A stretch of 36,191 bases of DNA, taken from the NCBI GenBank assembly GCA_003142295.1, contig PLLV01000163.1:1-36191 (forward strand), read 5' to 3'. Shown one piece after another: positions 19,107-28,869 of the stretch. The position numbers and the translations under genes are program-made. Source of the stretch: Syntrophaceae bacterium. Its GTDB lineage: Bacteria > Desulfobacterota > Syntrophia > Syntrophales > UBA2185. Each line of letters opens with the position of its first letter. Position 1 is the stretch's first letter. The notes beneath the pieces were generated by a model. That model was not told the origin of the DNA. It did no database searches and saw only the letters and a program-made list of their open reading frames with translations.

Positions 19107-19651
19107 TCAGAATTAATCTTCTTCCCTACCGGGAAAGGGAAAAGATGGAAGATCTGACTCGTCAGATTGTTATCATTGTCATTACCTTCGTCGTCTTTCT
19201 CATCGTCATTGGTTCCTTCCAACTTTATCTCAGTATAAGCACAAGTAGCCTCGAGAAAAACATAAAACTCCAGGAGGAGGAACTTGCTCGTCTGACAAAG
19301 ACTATAGGCGACATAGAAGAGTATAAATTGAACAAGACGACCCTGGAGAGAAAACTCGCCATAATCAACAACCTCGAAGAAAACCGTCTGGCGCCTGTTA
19401 TGATGCTTGACGAACTTTCGCTACTGGTTCCTGTAAAGGATGTCTGGCTCGATAAAATCTCAGAGAGAGGTTCAGAAATTACCATGGATGGCATGGCGAT
19501 AAACAATATCGCCGTTGCGCACTTTATGAAGAATCTCTCTGGAGCCAACTTTGTCAAGACTGTCGATCTGTTATCCACCAGGGAAAAAGAAATCTCTGGC
19601 ATGAAATTGCAACAATTCGTTATATCTTGTGTGAAAAAAAAGGTTCCATAA
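19103..19651 (+). CDS. pilN: Type IV pilus assembly protein PilN
   Basis: 182 aa; MIRINLLPYRERE start, TM, 4-nt overlap with pilM. Confidence 0.94.
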   Translation: MIRINLLPYREREKMEDLTRQIVIIVITFVVFLIVIGSFQLYLSISTSSLEKNIKLQEEELARLTKTIGDIEEYKLNKTTLERKLAIINNLEENRLAPVMMLDELSLLVPVKDVWLDKISERGSEITMDGMAINNIAVAHFMKNLSGANFVKTVDLLSTREKEISGMKLQQFVISCVKKKVP

Positions 19652-19655
19652 TTAG

Positions 19656-20366
19656 ATGGCTATCACTTTCGATGAGATAAAGAAATGGTCCCCAAAGCGT
19701 AAGGCAATGGCTCTTGGCATTATTTATTTGCTTTTGGGTGGTGCATATTATTCTCTTTTTATGCAATCATCAATGGATCAGAAAGGGTCTCTGGAAACGA
19801 AGCTTTCCGAGCTCCATGAGCAAGTCCAGGAAAAAGAACGCCTGGCATCCCAAAAGGGCAAATATGTGAGAGAGGTTAATGTCCTGAGGGAAGCATTCAA
19901 GATTGCTCTGACGAAGCTGCCTGACCAGCGTGAGATACCGGGTCTCTTATATGCTGTTGCCCAGGCCGGGAAAGATTCCGGCGTAGATTTTATCCTTTTC
20001 GAACCGAAACAAGCGGAAAAGAAACCCCGGGAAGCAGAAGATCTCGGAGTAAAGCCGCCGGCTGCAAAAGCCGCAGCACAAAAGCCGGGTGACAAGAAAC
20101 GTGTCGATACACCGAACCCACAGGAAGAGCAGTTTTACGAGGAGATACCAGTTAGAGTGACGGTCAGTGGAGGCTTTCACAGCATGTTGGCTTTTTTTGA
20201 GAAGGTCGCGAAGCTTCCCAGGATCGTCAACATTGAAGATATATCGATGTCAGTGCCAGAAACGAAGGACGTAAGACGGGGGCGGCTTATTGTCACGAAC
20301 TGTGTGATAAAGACTTACATGTTCCTCGAAAAAATGGATGAAAAAAAAGCTGATGAAAAAAAATAG
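19656..20366 (+). CDS. pilO: Type IV pilus inner membrane protein PilO
   Basis: 236 aa; N-terminal TM then coiled coil, LPDQREIPGLLYAVAQAGKDSGVDFILFEP; position between pilN and pilP. Confidence 0.93.
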   Translation: MAITFDEIKKWSPKRKAMALGIIYLLLGGAYYSLFMQSSMDQKGSLETKLSELHEQVQEKERLASQKGKYVREVNVLREAFKIALTKLPDQREIPGLLYAVAQAGKDSGVDFILFEPKQAEKKPREAEDLGVKPPAAKAAAQKPGDKKRVDTPNPQEEQFYEEIPVRVTVSGGFHSMLAFFEKVAKLPRIVNIEDISMSVPETKDVRRGRLIVTNCVIKTYMFLEKMDEKKADEKK

Positions 20367-20889
20367 ACCCCTGTTTTGTGTAATGCGAATCCTTCTGGCC
20401 TCAATTGCCGTTCTGTGGCTTTCAGTATCTATATCTATAGCCGCACTCCCGCAATCAACCGAAACAAAAGCGCCGGGTGCCGGCGTGGCTGAAACGAAGA
20501 TCCCCGATGTCAAAACGGCCCCCGCATACAAATATAACCCCATTGGAAAGCCCGATCCCTTTAAACCTTTCATAGAACAGGATCTGAGCCCGAAAAAAAA
20601 GACTGAATCAAAAACCCTGCCCATTTCACCTCTCCAAAGGGAAGGTATTGATAATTTCAGGCTCGTTGGCGTCTCCGGTGATAACCATCACAGAATAGCT
20701 ATCGTCCAGGATGTTAAAGGTAAATCCTACCCCATTTTTCTGGGAACCTATATCGGCCAAAAAGGCGGCAGGGTAGTGGAGATACTCCCAGACCGCATCA
20801 TTATTGAAGAAAAAATGAAAGTAGAGGACAAGCAGGCGAAGACAAAGAGACTGACAATAAAACTTCGCAAGGACGAAGGTGAGGAGTAA
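20338..20889 (+). CDS. pilP: Type IV pilus lipoprotein-like PilP
   Basis: 183 aa; YKYNPIGKPDPFKPFIE, NFRLVGVSGDNHHRIAIVQDVKGKSYPIFLGTYIG; overlaps pilO by 29 nt. Confidence 0.9.
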   Translation: MKKKLMKKNRPLFCVMRILLASIAVLWLSVSISIAALPQSTETKAPGAGVAETKIPDVKTAPAYKYNPIGKPDPFKPFIEQDLSPKKKTESKTLPISPLQREGIDNFRLVGVSGDNHHRIAIVQDVKGKSYPIFLGTYIGQKGGRVVEILPDRIIIEEKMKVEDKQAKTKRLTIKLRKDEGEE

Positions 20890-20891
20890 CC

Positions 20892-22661
20892 ATGAAAAAG
20901 AACATACCTTGGATTATAATTTTGATTGCTTCTGCAATATTTCTTGGCAATACCGAATATGCCGGGAGCGTTCCGCCGGAAGAGAAAACACCTCAGGAGG
21001 CTCCTGCAGCCAAGGTACAGGGCACAGATTTCGGGTACCTGGAAAATATAACATTAGACAGAATAAACGGCAAAGAGCGCCTCACCATTGTTTTATCCAA
21101 ACAGTCAGGTGTCGCTATTGAATCCATAGGCGGCAATGACCTATTGGTAAAAATGACAAATGTGTTTGTACCTGAGGAGCTCAAACGCACCCTGGGTGAA
21201 GGAAAGCTTTCCAATATAGTAAGTGTTGTGCCTTCCCAAAAGACAGTTGATGGCAAGCAATGGGCATTAATCACTATCGCTTTAAGAAAGCGCGTCCCTT
21301 ACAAGGTGAATCAGGAAGGGCAAAATGTCCTGATTGACTTCGATGTAAGAAGCCTTGCTGCCAAGTCGCCTGTGGCTGAGCAGAAAGCGCCAGACGTCCC
21401 TAAAGAATCGCAAAAAGCTGCGGAAGTTCCTAAAGAAGATATAACCCAAAGGCAGGCAAAGACTCCCTCTGGCGGTCCGGCGATATCGCTTGATTTTCAG
21501 GATGCAAATATTAAGACCGTCCTCAGATTGCTCTCCGAGGTGGGAGGAGTCACAATTGTATCCGGAGATGATGTCAAGGGGAACGTGACCGTGTACATGA
21601 AGAAGGTTCCCTGGAATCAGGCTCTTGATACCATTTTAGATGTCCAGGGTCTTGTCAAGAAGCAGATTGGTGACGTAATCAGTGTCATGACCATCGAGAG
21701 AATGAAAAAAGACGAGGCTGACCGGAGGGCGGGGGAGGAAGATCGTATCAAAGCCGAGACTATTGCGAAGAAAGCGGAACAGGATCGCCTCGAAGAGAGA
21801 GGGAAACTGCGACAGATATCCATAGAGGCAAAAATTGTGGAGGCCCAGGATGATTTCATCAGAAACCTCGGAGTAACGTGGGGCGGCGTATCATACAATT
21901 CTATGGGAAACTATTCCTATGGCTTGACGGCCGGCACAAACACAAACACCACCACGAGTCGTAGTATAACGTGGGGGTATCCAACAGATATTCCATTTCG
22001 AAATACGGATGGTACCATAATTCAGTCTGCTGCCCTTAATTATCCATCCTCGATATCATCACCGACATTCGGTCTCATCATAGGTGGGGCCAACGCCGTT
22101 CTTGAAGCCCAGATTCAGGCCCTGGAGACAAACAATGCAGGTAAAATCATTTCATCACCAAAAATTACCACCATGGATAATGTCAAAGCTACGATAAAAC
22201 AGGGACAGGAAATTCCCTTCGTTACAATAGACAAAGATGGAAACAGGAGTATCACCTTTAAGGAGGCTGTCCTGAAACTGGAGGTCAAACCTAAGATTAC
22301 GGCCGATGGCACCATTTCCATGGAGATCAAAGCGACAAATGACGCTGCGGACTACGCGCAGGCTGCCACGCTGGGAGGGAACCCGCCCATTAACAAGAGC
22401 GAGGTTGAGTCTAAGATTATCGTACAGGATGGAGATACGATAGTCATCGGGGGAATCCTTAAGACTCAGGATCAAAGAAACGTGTCCGGTGTTCCCTGGT
22501 TTATGAAGATACCTGTCTTGGGCTGGTTGTTCAAAACTGAGTCCATAACGAAACAGCGAAGACAGCTTATGGTATTTATCACCCCGAAGATAATAACAAA
22601 AGAAGATACGGGTGTCGACAAATTCGAAAGGCCGAAGGAACCCGAAAAACCTAAGGGATAG
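20892..22661 (+). CDS. pilQ: Type IV pilus secretin PilQ
   Basis: 589 aa; AMIN-like N-terminus, STN (ISLDFQDANIKTVLRLLSEVGGVTIVSGDDVKGNVTVYMKKVPWNQALDTIL), secretin domain (VPWFMKIPVLGWLFKTESITKQRRQLMVFITPKII). Confidence 0.97.
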   Translation: MKKNIPWIIILIASAIFLGNTEYAGSVPPEEKTPQEAPAAKVQGTDFGYLENITLDRINGKERLTIVLSKQSGVAIESIGGNDLLVKMTNVFVPEELKRTLGEGKLSNIVSVVPSQKTVDGKQWALITIALRKRVPYKVNQEGQNVLIDFDVRSLAAKSPVAEQKAPDVPKESQKAAEVPKEDITQRQAKTPSGGPAISLDFQDANIKTVLRLLSEVGGVTIVSGDDVKGNVTVYMKKVPWNQALDTILDVQGLVKKQIGDVISVMTIERMKKDEADRRAGEEDRIKAETIAKKAEQDRLEERGKLRQISIEAKIVEAQDDFIRNLGVTWGGVSYNSMGNYSYGLTAGTNTNTTTSRSITWGYPTDIPFRNTDGTIIQSAALNYPSSISSPTFGLIIGGANAVLEAQIQALETNNAGKIISSPKITTMDNVKATIKQGQEIPFVTIDKDGNRSITFKEAVLKLEVKPKITADGTISMEIKATNDAADYAQAATLGGNPPINKSEVESKIIVQDGDTIVIGGILKTQDQRNVSGVPWFMKIPVLGWLFKTESITKQRRQLMVFITPKIITKEDTGVDKFERPKEPEKPKG

Positions 22662-22737
22662 GACTTTCCCGTTTCTTTGTAATCAAACGCGTGTCGACTT
22701 TCTTCTTCCCACACCACTCTTTTTACAACTAAGAGAT

Positions 22738-23523
22738 ATGAAAGTGAGCATGAACCGGTTAAACATAATAATACATGCCGCTCTTATGGCATGCGCTCTT
22801 GCCATCATGGCATGTGGGACAAGCCCATGGAATCAGGAACAGGCAGATGCCCACGTTAATGTCGGAGCTGCCTATTTGGGATCGGGACGATCTAATGATG
22901 CCTTAAAGGAATTTCTGGAGGCGGAAAAACTCTCGCCCCGGGATCCCAAAGTCCATTATTATATGGGGATTTCGTACCTCGAGAAAAGGCTTAATGACAA
23001 TGCTATCGATGAATTTAACAAGGCCCTGTCCTTGAAGCCCGACTATTCGGAGGCTCACAATTTTCTGGGGGTAATCTATCGCGATAAGAAACAATGGGAC
23101 ATGGCCATTGATGAATTTAAAAATGCCCTTGCCAATGTGCTCTACGAAACCCCTGACAAGGCAATATTCAACATGGGAACGGCCTATCACGGGAAGGGGG
23201 ATTATGAGAAGGCCCTGAAGATGTACGAAGAGGCGAAGAACAAGCAGCCGCATACAATCCCCGCCCCTGTGATAGACCTTAACATGGGGATAACCTGTTA
23301 TGCCAAGGGGGATTTGGAAAAGGCGGTTAGTTATTTCAAGGCATCCCTCAAGGCTGCCCCCTCTTTATTGGAATCCCACTACTGGTTAGGGCTGTGTTAT
23401 ATCAAACTGCATGACCCGGCAAAGGCAAAAGCAGAGTTCAAGGCCGTCATCGATATGACACCGGATTCGGAATTGGGGATAGAAGCCAAAAAGAGCCTCG
23501 ATTCCATAACGTCCTCCCGATAG
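22738..23523 (+). CDS. TPR lipoprotein, PilF/PilW-type secretin pilotin candidate
   Basis: Lipobox-like ALAIMACG, about five TPR units (e.g. AHVNVGAAYLGSGRSNDALKEFLEAEKLSPRDPKVHYYMGISYLEK), directly downstream of pilQ. Confidence 0.85.
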   Translation: MKVSMNRLNIIIHAALMACALAIMACGTSPWNQEQADAHVNVGAAYLGSGRSNDALKEFLEAEKLSPRDPKVHYYMGISYLEKRLNDNAIDEFNKALSLKPDYSEAHNFLGVIYRDKKQWDMAIDEFKNALANVLYETPDKAIFNMGTAYHGKGDYEKALKMYEEAKNKQPHTIPAPVIDLNMGITCYAKGDLEKAVSYFKASLKAAPSLLESHYWLGLCYIKLHDPAKAKAEFKAVIDMTPDSELGIEAKKSLDSITSSR

Positions 23524-23655
23524 TCTGGCCGGCAAGACGAACCCTCCGTTCTTCTCGCTTTCATTGTGAGGACTTCGCAAAATTTCTTATTTGTTTCTCC
23601 CGCCCTATCTTACCCTGTCGTGTCGAGCCATTTACAAAAAACATTTCCTCCCCGG

Positions 23656-23690
23656 AAAATCCCCCTGCCCCCTTTTTCAAAGGGGGTTTG
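23656..23690. repeat. GC-rich palindrome between convergent operons (bidirectional terminator or dispersed palindromic repeat)
   Basis: AAAATCCCCCTGCCCCCTTTTTCAAAGGGGGTTTG; perfect 8-bp stem CCCCCTTT (23668-23675)/AAAGGGGG (23679-23686). Confidence 0.55.
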
Positions 23691-23726
23691 TTCCCGATGC
23701 CGCGACCCGCATATTTTTTGAAGCTC

Positions 23727-26700
23727 TTACTGTATTCTCCGATCCTTCCAGTTGAAGATGTTGACCCTGTTGGAGAGCCCCGGGGGATTGAAGTTCACAC
23801 GCATCGTTTGTGCCGCGATACCTGAGCCGCCGCTCAATGTCACATAGATATCCCCGATGGTCGATCCTCCCGGTTTCATGGAAATCATGGGTGAAGAGGC
23901 TATGCCGGCTCCGAGCGATATGCTTCGTGACGAGCCGCCGAATGCGCCGTCGCCTGACGTGTAGTATATGGCGTAAAGCAACGCCGTGCCGCCCTGCATA
24001 CACATATCGCCCCCCGTGGGAGGTGTATAGCTGGTAAAGTAAACCACACCGCCAAATACGGTGGGATCGGCAAGCATCTTTTCCCCTGTTCCGGGGAGAT
24101 TAATGTAATAGCCATCCGCCGTTTCCGCGGTGCCATACGTCTGACCTGCGGTTGAAATGTTCTTCAGATTGCCGATCGCATAGGTAGTGCTCCGGTCATT
24201 GTCCTTCATGCCGAATATCGTGCCGCCGCTTCCGGTATCCTTCGGAACTTCCTTGTCTCCCGTGCCCCAGTATATCCACTTATTCTGCTGATTATCCACG
24301 GCAACGGTGGCAGTCTGGTAGATCGGCTGGGCCGTGGCAGAGCTATAGAGACGTCCGCCTGTCCAGTTGACGGACTGGCCGCTGATGCCGCAGTTCGGCA
24401 TATCCGCCGCCCTGCAGAACTTGAAGCGCCACATGTTCCCACCGAGGTCCCCCACATAAGCCGTATCGATAAAGCCGTCCTGATCCGTATCTACAATGGC
24501 GGGGGAGGCCGGTATGCTGTATTTCATATTCGCGTCATCCCCGTAGGTGTAGCTCCAGAGGATCTGTCCGTTGCTTAAGTCAACGACATAAAACCCCTTC
24601 CCCCGGCAGTCGCAAACCCCGCAGGCGCCTCCCCCGGAGCAGTTCGACGCGTTGTAGCCCCCGCCGATGAAACCGACCCATTTTTCATACTCCTGGCCGC
24701 CCGCATAATACCTCACCCTGCCTACCATCATCTTGCTCCAGGGAAGACCGAGGTAAGGCTTCACTGCATTATCGCCTATGATTCGCCATTTCCATGCGTT
24801 CGGTATAGCGGAGGCGTTGGTGAGATCGAAGGCGTAATAACCGCAGTAATGATTATGGGTGGAGTCATACGTGTCTTGAAAGTTGCCATCGCACTGGCTG
24901 TCGGAACTCCATAGATTGGCGCCCCCCTTCCCTTCGCCGAAGATCACCAATGTGTGCCAATCCGCGTTTACCTTGCTTGTCCCGTCATTGCTCCCGCCTG
25001 CGCTCTTCCACCATACGTCAGCCACCGTCACCGGCCCGTCCACGAGATACGGGTGGACAAGGGTGGAAGGATTGGATGCATGGGAGAGGTATTGGAGTTG
25101 GGGAAGGAGGTTGGGGGGGACGAAGCTCCACTTCTCGGATCCGTCCGATGTCTTGAAGGCGTGGAACTGCCCGTCATTTGCCCCCACAACGATAAGGCGC
25201 AGGCCGTTGGTAGAGGTACGGGAATTATCGCACCTGAATTTGCCGAAGCCGTTGGTCGAGGCGGAATTGCACGTGTACACATAATTCTGATCCCGGCTGT
25301 CCTCAAAAAAGGGATTCGGTGTCCCCACGTTGATCGGCGTCGAGTGGAATATATCACCCAGCTTCCAGCCATCGGGGTTGTATGTAGGGTCTCCCTGGAT
25401 GTACCCCACGATCTGATTCCTCTCGGCATTGGTCCCGACGTTGAACCTGCCCCTTGAAATAGACGCATCAAAAGTTATCAGGCTGCCGTTGCTGGAGGTA
25501 TATAAATTGCGACTAGAAAAATCCTGCGCCGCAAGATTTGTCCCGGCATCCCAGGCGACAGCGCCCAGGGTCCCGTCTGCATTCAGGTTATATTTCTTCA
25601 GATATCCCCGCCAGAAAGGATCGCCGCTTACAGGCGTGAAGGAGGCCTCGTAGAGGTAGTTTTCGTCCGTGATCCGGGAGGAGGAAACCGAAGCTACGGA
25701 AAAGGAATATGTCCTTGAGATGATGTCCGCCGGTATGGCAGCAAGGGCAGCGGCAAGCTGCGCCGGGTTGTCGGCGTAATAGGCATGGCCGCCTATGTCC
25801 GTGCCTCCGTGCACCGCCATGGCGTCGAGCGTCGTCTTGGACGCGGTGGTTAAGGCCATACCCAGGACATAGGTATTAATGTCAAAGGTGTAACCGGGGA
25901 TGCCCGGCACGGTGAGCGCCCTTAAGGCGTCGATCTGGGAGAGCACGCCGGGCATCAGGTTAGTAGCGCTGTCGTTTCCGCCGCTCTCGTTCGTGCTGGG
26001 GAGCCCGTCCGTTACGTAAATGATGAAATTCTTCTGGCACCACCCCAGGACGGGGCTGGTATAGAGGACACCGCTCTGATAGTCGGCCTGCCCCTTAAAA
26101 TAATTTATGGCGGAACGGAAGGTGCCCGCCGTCGGCGTGAGGCCCGCATCCACGATATAGGTGCAGAGATTGGGGTTCCCCGTATTCCCGCAGCTCATGT
26201 ATCCCGCCTCGTCATCTCTGTGCATGGCGAGTTTCGCTTTCAGGGCATCGCGCTGGGCGTTATCACCCAGGTTGTCTGCGCAGGCCACATGGAGATAGCC
26301 GTCGCCCGGTGAGCTGTTGGCAAACCATGTCTGCCCCGTGTGATACCAGAAGTTCCGCTTGCCGAATTCCTTAAACCCGAGGGCTATGTCCTCGTCCGTC
26401 GGGCCGAAGCCTCCGTTATAAAAGTTCCCGGAGTAATTTGCGCCATCGTCATTATTCGATGTCTTTACATGGTTGCAGCTGTAAGAATCGCCTGATGCCG
26501 TATCATTGGCAACATATCCGGCGGAGTAACAGAAGCCGTTACCGTCATTTGCGCTGTCATAAAATGTCCCGGGGATCTTCCAAAAGATATGATAGCTGCC
26601 GTCCGTCGGGTTCACAACGCGAGTCGTCTTGGGATAGGTAAGGTCACAGTACCTGTTACGAGGCTCCGTGCCTACTGCGAAGGCTGTGAGTCCATCTTTG

Positions 26701-27200
26701 CCGCTGGCATCTGCCATCGAGTAATCTGCGTCGAACCAAGGGTTGTCCACCTGGCATGCGGTATTGCACGTATTCTTGCTTGCCACATGCCCAGGATAAT
26801 TCTTGCAGTAATCGACGCATTCCGGGGGCGGGTTCGGGCACCAGGAAACACGCGTGTACGAAACAAAATAGGGGCCGTTATGGAGATGATACTTGCTTGC
26901 GGCGGTGAGGCGGAAGGACATGAGGCCGATACGCAAGGTGCTTGCGTTGGCATCGACGAGGTCTCCCAGGCTCTTCCGTCCCTCTACGGCCCTGCTCCCC
27001 GTTGCCCAGGAACAGATGGCGTTTCCGACAAAGTCCTCGTCCATGCTGTTTGAGTTATCCAAGATGATGAGGACGTTGGACTTGACGTTGGCTGTAAAGA
27101 TATCCGCCTCGTCGGCGTGAGCTGATTTAACGCCCCCGGGGGAAATCGCGAGAATAAGCCAGATAATGACTATGATAATATTTCTAAATATCCTGCCCAT
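23727..27200 (-). CDS. pilY1: Type IV pilus tip adhesin / biogenesis factor PilY1
   Basis: 1157 aa; signal peptide, vWA-like MIDAS NVLIILDNSNSMDED, C-terminal PilY1 beta-propeller with Ca-loop DTDQDGFIDTAYVGDLGGNMWRFKF. Confidence 0.95.
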   Translation of the reverse strand: MGRIFRNIIIVIIWLILAISPGGVKSAHADEADIFTANVKSNVLIILDNSNSMDEDFVGNAICSWATGSRAVEGRKSLGDLVDANASTLRIGLMSFRLTAASKYHLHNGPYFVSYTRVSWCPNPPPECVDYCKNYPGHVASKNTCNTACQVDNPWFDADYSMADASGKDGLTAFAVGTEPRNRYCDLTYPKTTRVVNPTDGSYHIFWKIPGTFYDSANDGNGFCYSAGYVANDTASGDSYSCNHVKTSNNDDGANYSGNFYNGGFGPTDEDIALGFKEFGKRNFWYHTGQTWFANSSPGDGYLHVACADNLGDNAQRDALKAKLAMHRDDEAGYMSCGNTGNPNLCTYIVDAGLTPTAGTFRSAINYFKGQADYQSGVLYTSPVLGWCQKNFIIYVTDGLPSTNESGGNDSATNLMPGVLSQIDALRALTVPGIPGYTFDINTYVLGMALTTASKTTLDAMAVHGGTDIGGHAYYADNPAQLAAALAAIPADIISRTYSFSVASVSSSRITDENYLYEASFTPVSGDPFWRGYLKKYNLNADGTLGAVAWDAGTNLAAQDFSSRNLYTSSNGSLITFDASISRGRFNVGTNAERNQIVGYIQGDPTYNPDGWKLGDIFHSTPINVGTPNPFFEDSRDQNYVYTCNSASTNGFGKFRCDNSRTSTNGLRLIVVGANDGQFHAFKTSDGSEKWSFVPPNLLPQLQYLSHASNPSTLVHPYLVDGPVTVADVWWKSAGGSNDGTSKVNADWHTLVIFGEGKGGANLWSSDSQCDGNFQDTYDSTHNHYCGYYAFDLTNASAIPNAWKWRIIGDNAVKPYLGLPWSKMMVGRVRYYAGGQEYEKWVGFIGGGYNASNCSGGGACGVCDCRGKGFYVVDLSNGQILWSYTYGDDANMKYSIPASPAIVDTDQDGFIDTAYVGDLGGNMWRFKFCRAADMPNCGISGQSVNWTGGRLYSSATAQPIYQTATVAVDNQQNKWIYWGTGDKEVPKDTGSGGTIFGMKDNDRSTTYAIGNLKNISTAGQTYGTAETADGYYINLPGTGEKMLADPTVFGGVVYFTSYTPPTGGDMCMQGGTALLYAIYYTSGDGAFGGSSRSISLGAGIASSPMISMKPGGSTIGDIYVTLSGGSGIAAQTMRVNFNPPGLSNRVNIFNWKDRRIQ

Positions 27201-27230
27201 AATATACTCCTTTACGTCATGGATAAGCTG

Positions 27231-27557
27231 TTAACGTAAAATGACCTCTTTCAATACACCGTTTACAAACGTGAGATCCGCCAGTTTCTTCTTGTCGGAG
27301 ACGCGGCTCTTGCCTGTAAGATCGATCACATTGACCCCGCTCAAATCATAGCTTTTGTTGCCTTCCAGGTAGAGCACGTTATTCGCGATCTTCTTTACAA
27401 ATTGAGAGGATTTCGAAACCTGCGTCTCGTTCCCGGATGGGGCGCCTTTTCCGCCTACAGAGCTTGTGGCCATGCGCGCTCCCGCATCAGTGACGGACAA
27501 AACAAATAAGAAAGATATGATCAGAGCGCAGAGATTTTTCTTGTTTTTCGACATCAT
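27231..27557 (-). CDS. Small secreted protein of unknown function between pilX and pilY1
   Basis: 108 aa; signal peptide (KNLCALIISFLFVLSVTDAGA), then ANNVLYLEGNKSYDLSGVNVIDLTGKSRVSDKKKLADLTFVNGVLKEVILR. Confidence 0.8.
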   Translation of the reverse strand: MMSKNKKNLCALIISFLFVLSVTDAGARMATSSVGGKGAPSGNETQVSKSSQFVKKIANNVLYLEGNKSYDLSGVNVIDLTGKSRVSDKKKLADLTFVNGVLKEVILR

Positions 27558-27598
27558 TCACCTCCTCGTCAATGTCCCCGGGTTTTCATGGGATCTCC

Positions 27599-28081
27599 CT
27601 ATCGTGACATGGTTGACATTTCCACAGGCCCGTAGCCTACCCCCACACCGATGGTCACCTGTGTACTATATTCCGTATTTCTTCCGACCACATCCAAATT
27701 GTACCTGCTCTGCCCCCAGCGCTGTCCGCCACCGATGGAGTAGCCTGACAGCGGCACCACTATGGCGCCCAGGACCGGGCGTGTGGAAGGATAATTAATA
27801 GTATAGCTCGACACACCATCGGCCCTGTTGGTAGTCTGAGGGACAAGGACGGGGACCTGGGGATTAAATGTCTGTGCCAGACTCATAAGACCCGTTTCCG
27901 CGGCAGCAAGAGCCCTCTTTTCTCCGACAATTTTCACGCTCACCTTGATGTCCTGCGTCGATAGAGAAATAACCAGCATTCCCAGGGCGAGGAGGATCAG
28001 GCAGGCCATGATGGCCGCGATAAGGGCGAATCCCGCCTCGGAATTCCTCTTGGAGAGCGCTGTCAATATTTTTTCTTGCAT
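27599..28081 (-). CDS. pilX: PilX-like pilus assembly protein
   Basis: 160 aa; GFALIAAIMACLILLALGMLVISLSTQD with a PilX_N-like pattern, EKRALAAAETGL. Confidence 0.85.
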   Translation of the reverse strand: MQEKILTALSKRNSEAGFALIAAIMACLILLALGMLVISLSTQDIKVSVKIVGEKRALAAAETGLMSLAQTFNPQVPVLVPQTTNRADGVSSYTINYPSTRPVLGAIVVPLSGYSIGGGQRWGQSRYNLDVVGRNTEYSTQVTIGVGVGYGPVEMSTMSR

Positions 28082-28094
28082 GGTTTCTCCGGGG

Positions 28095-28856
28095 TCAATT
28101 GTTTCTCAGGGTCTCGCGGGTCTTATAGATCATCCTCCGCGTCAGGCCTGTGCTCGGATCGATTTCATCCGTTTCGACTGCCAGGGTAATCTCTATCATT
28201 CTTATATCTGCGGAACATCCCGGCATGCACACCCTTCCTGTGCCTGCCGCAAAAAGGAGCTCGACCCCCTGGCCGTCAAAGTAACGGAAGACCGGAACGC
28301 TGACATCGGCGTCGGCATTGATGACCCTCACCGTCCGGGGACGGCCGCTCCCGATGATATCCCCCAGGAAGGGTTGGGCCCCACCGCAGTTTGTCTCTCT
28401 TGTAATATACCTGTCATTGCCTGTCTGCACAAAGTTATACCTGATGATCTCGTTGGCATCCGCGCCGCCCAGGGCGCCGTTGCCGTCAGGATTGCCATTT
28501 GCGTCCAAACCGCCCACGACATCCATTTCCACGGTGATCGAATTCGCTGTAGCCTCCTGAATACCCTTGTATGCCTGATTTGCGGACTGGGTAGTGCAAA
28601 AGTTAGCCCCTCCCGGATTCCCGTCACTCCGCCAGACGGTCGTGGACAATGACGGGTTATAGGAGGCCATCTTAACCTCCAGGGCCATGATCTCCAGGGC
28701 GCCCCTTATATCCTGCTGGGCCGTAACCTTTCTCTCCATGCCTCCGGATGACCTCGATGCCGACTCGATGGCCATGCCGATGGCGAAGATCATAATGAGC
28801 GAGACAGCAATGGCTATCATGATCTCGACAAGTGTAAAACCTCTCGCGTCATTCAT
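28095..28856 (-). CDS. pilW: PilW-like minor pilin
   Basis: Start MNDARGFTLVEIMIAIAVSLIMIFAIGMAIESASRSS at 28856 gives a prepilin signal G|FTLVE; the longer ORF start (29039) would run through pilV. Confidence 0.88.
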   Translation of the reverse strand: MNDARGFTLVEIMIAIAVSLIMIFAIGMAIESASRSSGGMERKVTAQQDIRGALEIMALEVKMASYNPSLSTTVWRSDGNPGGANFCTTQSANQAYKGIQEATANSITVEMDVVGGLDANGNPDGNGALGGADANEIIRYNFVQTGNDRYITRETNCGGAQPFLGDIIGSGRPRTVRVINADADVSVPVFRYFDGQGVELLFAAGTGRVCMPGCSADIRMIEITLAVETDEIDPSTGLTRRMIYKTRETLRNN

Positions 28857-28869
28857 ACGGTTTGACCCA

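Noticed and set aside
24883-25457. Plus-strand ORFs (75-167 aa) antisense to pilY1
   Set aside because: Overlapping frames with no recognisable domains inside a strongly supported PilY1 coding region of high GC; typical shadow ORFs.
27945-28652. 235-aa plus-strand ORF antisense to pilX/pilW
   Set aside because: Shadow ORF; the minus-strand genes have prepilin signals and clear family patterns.
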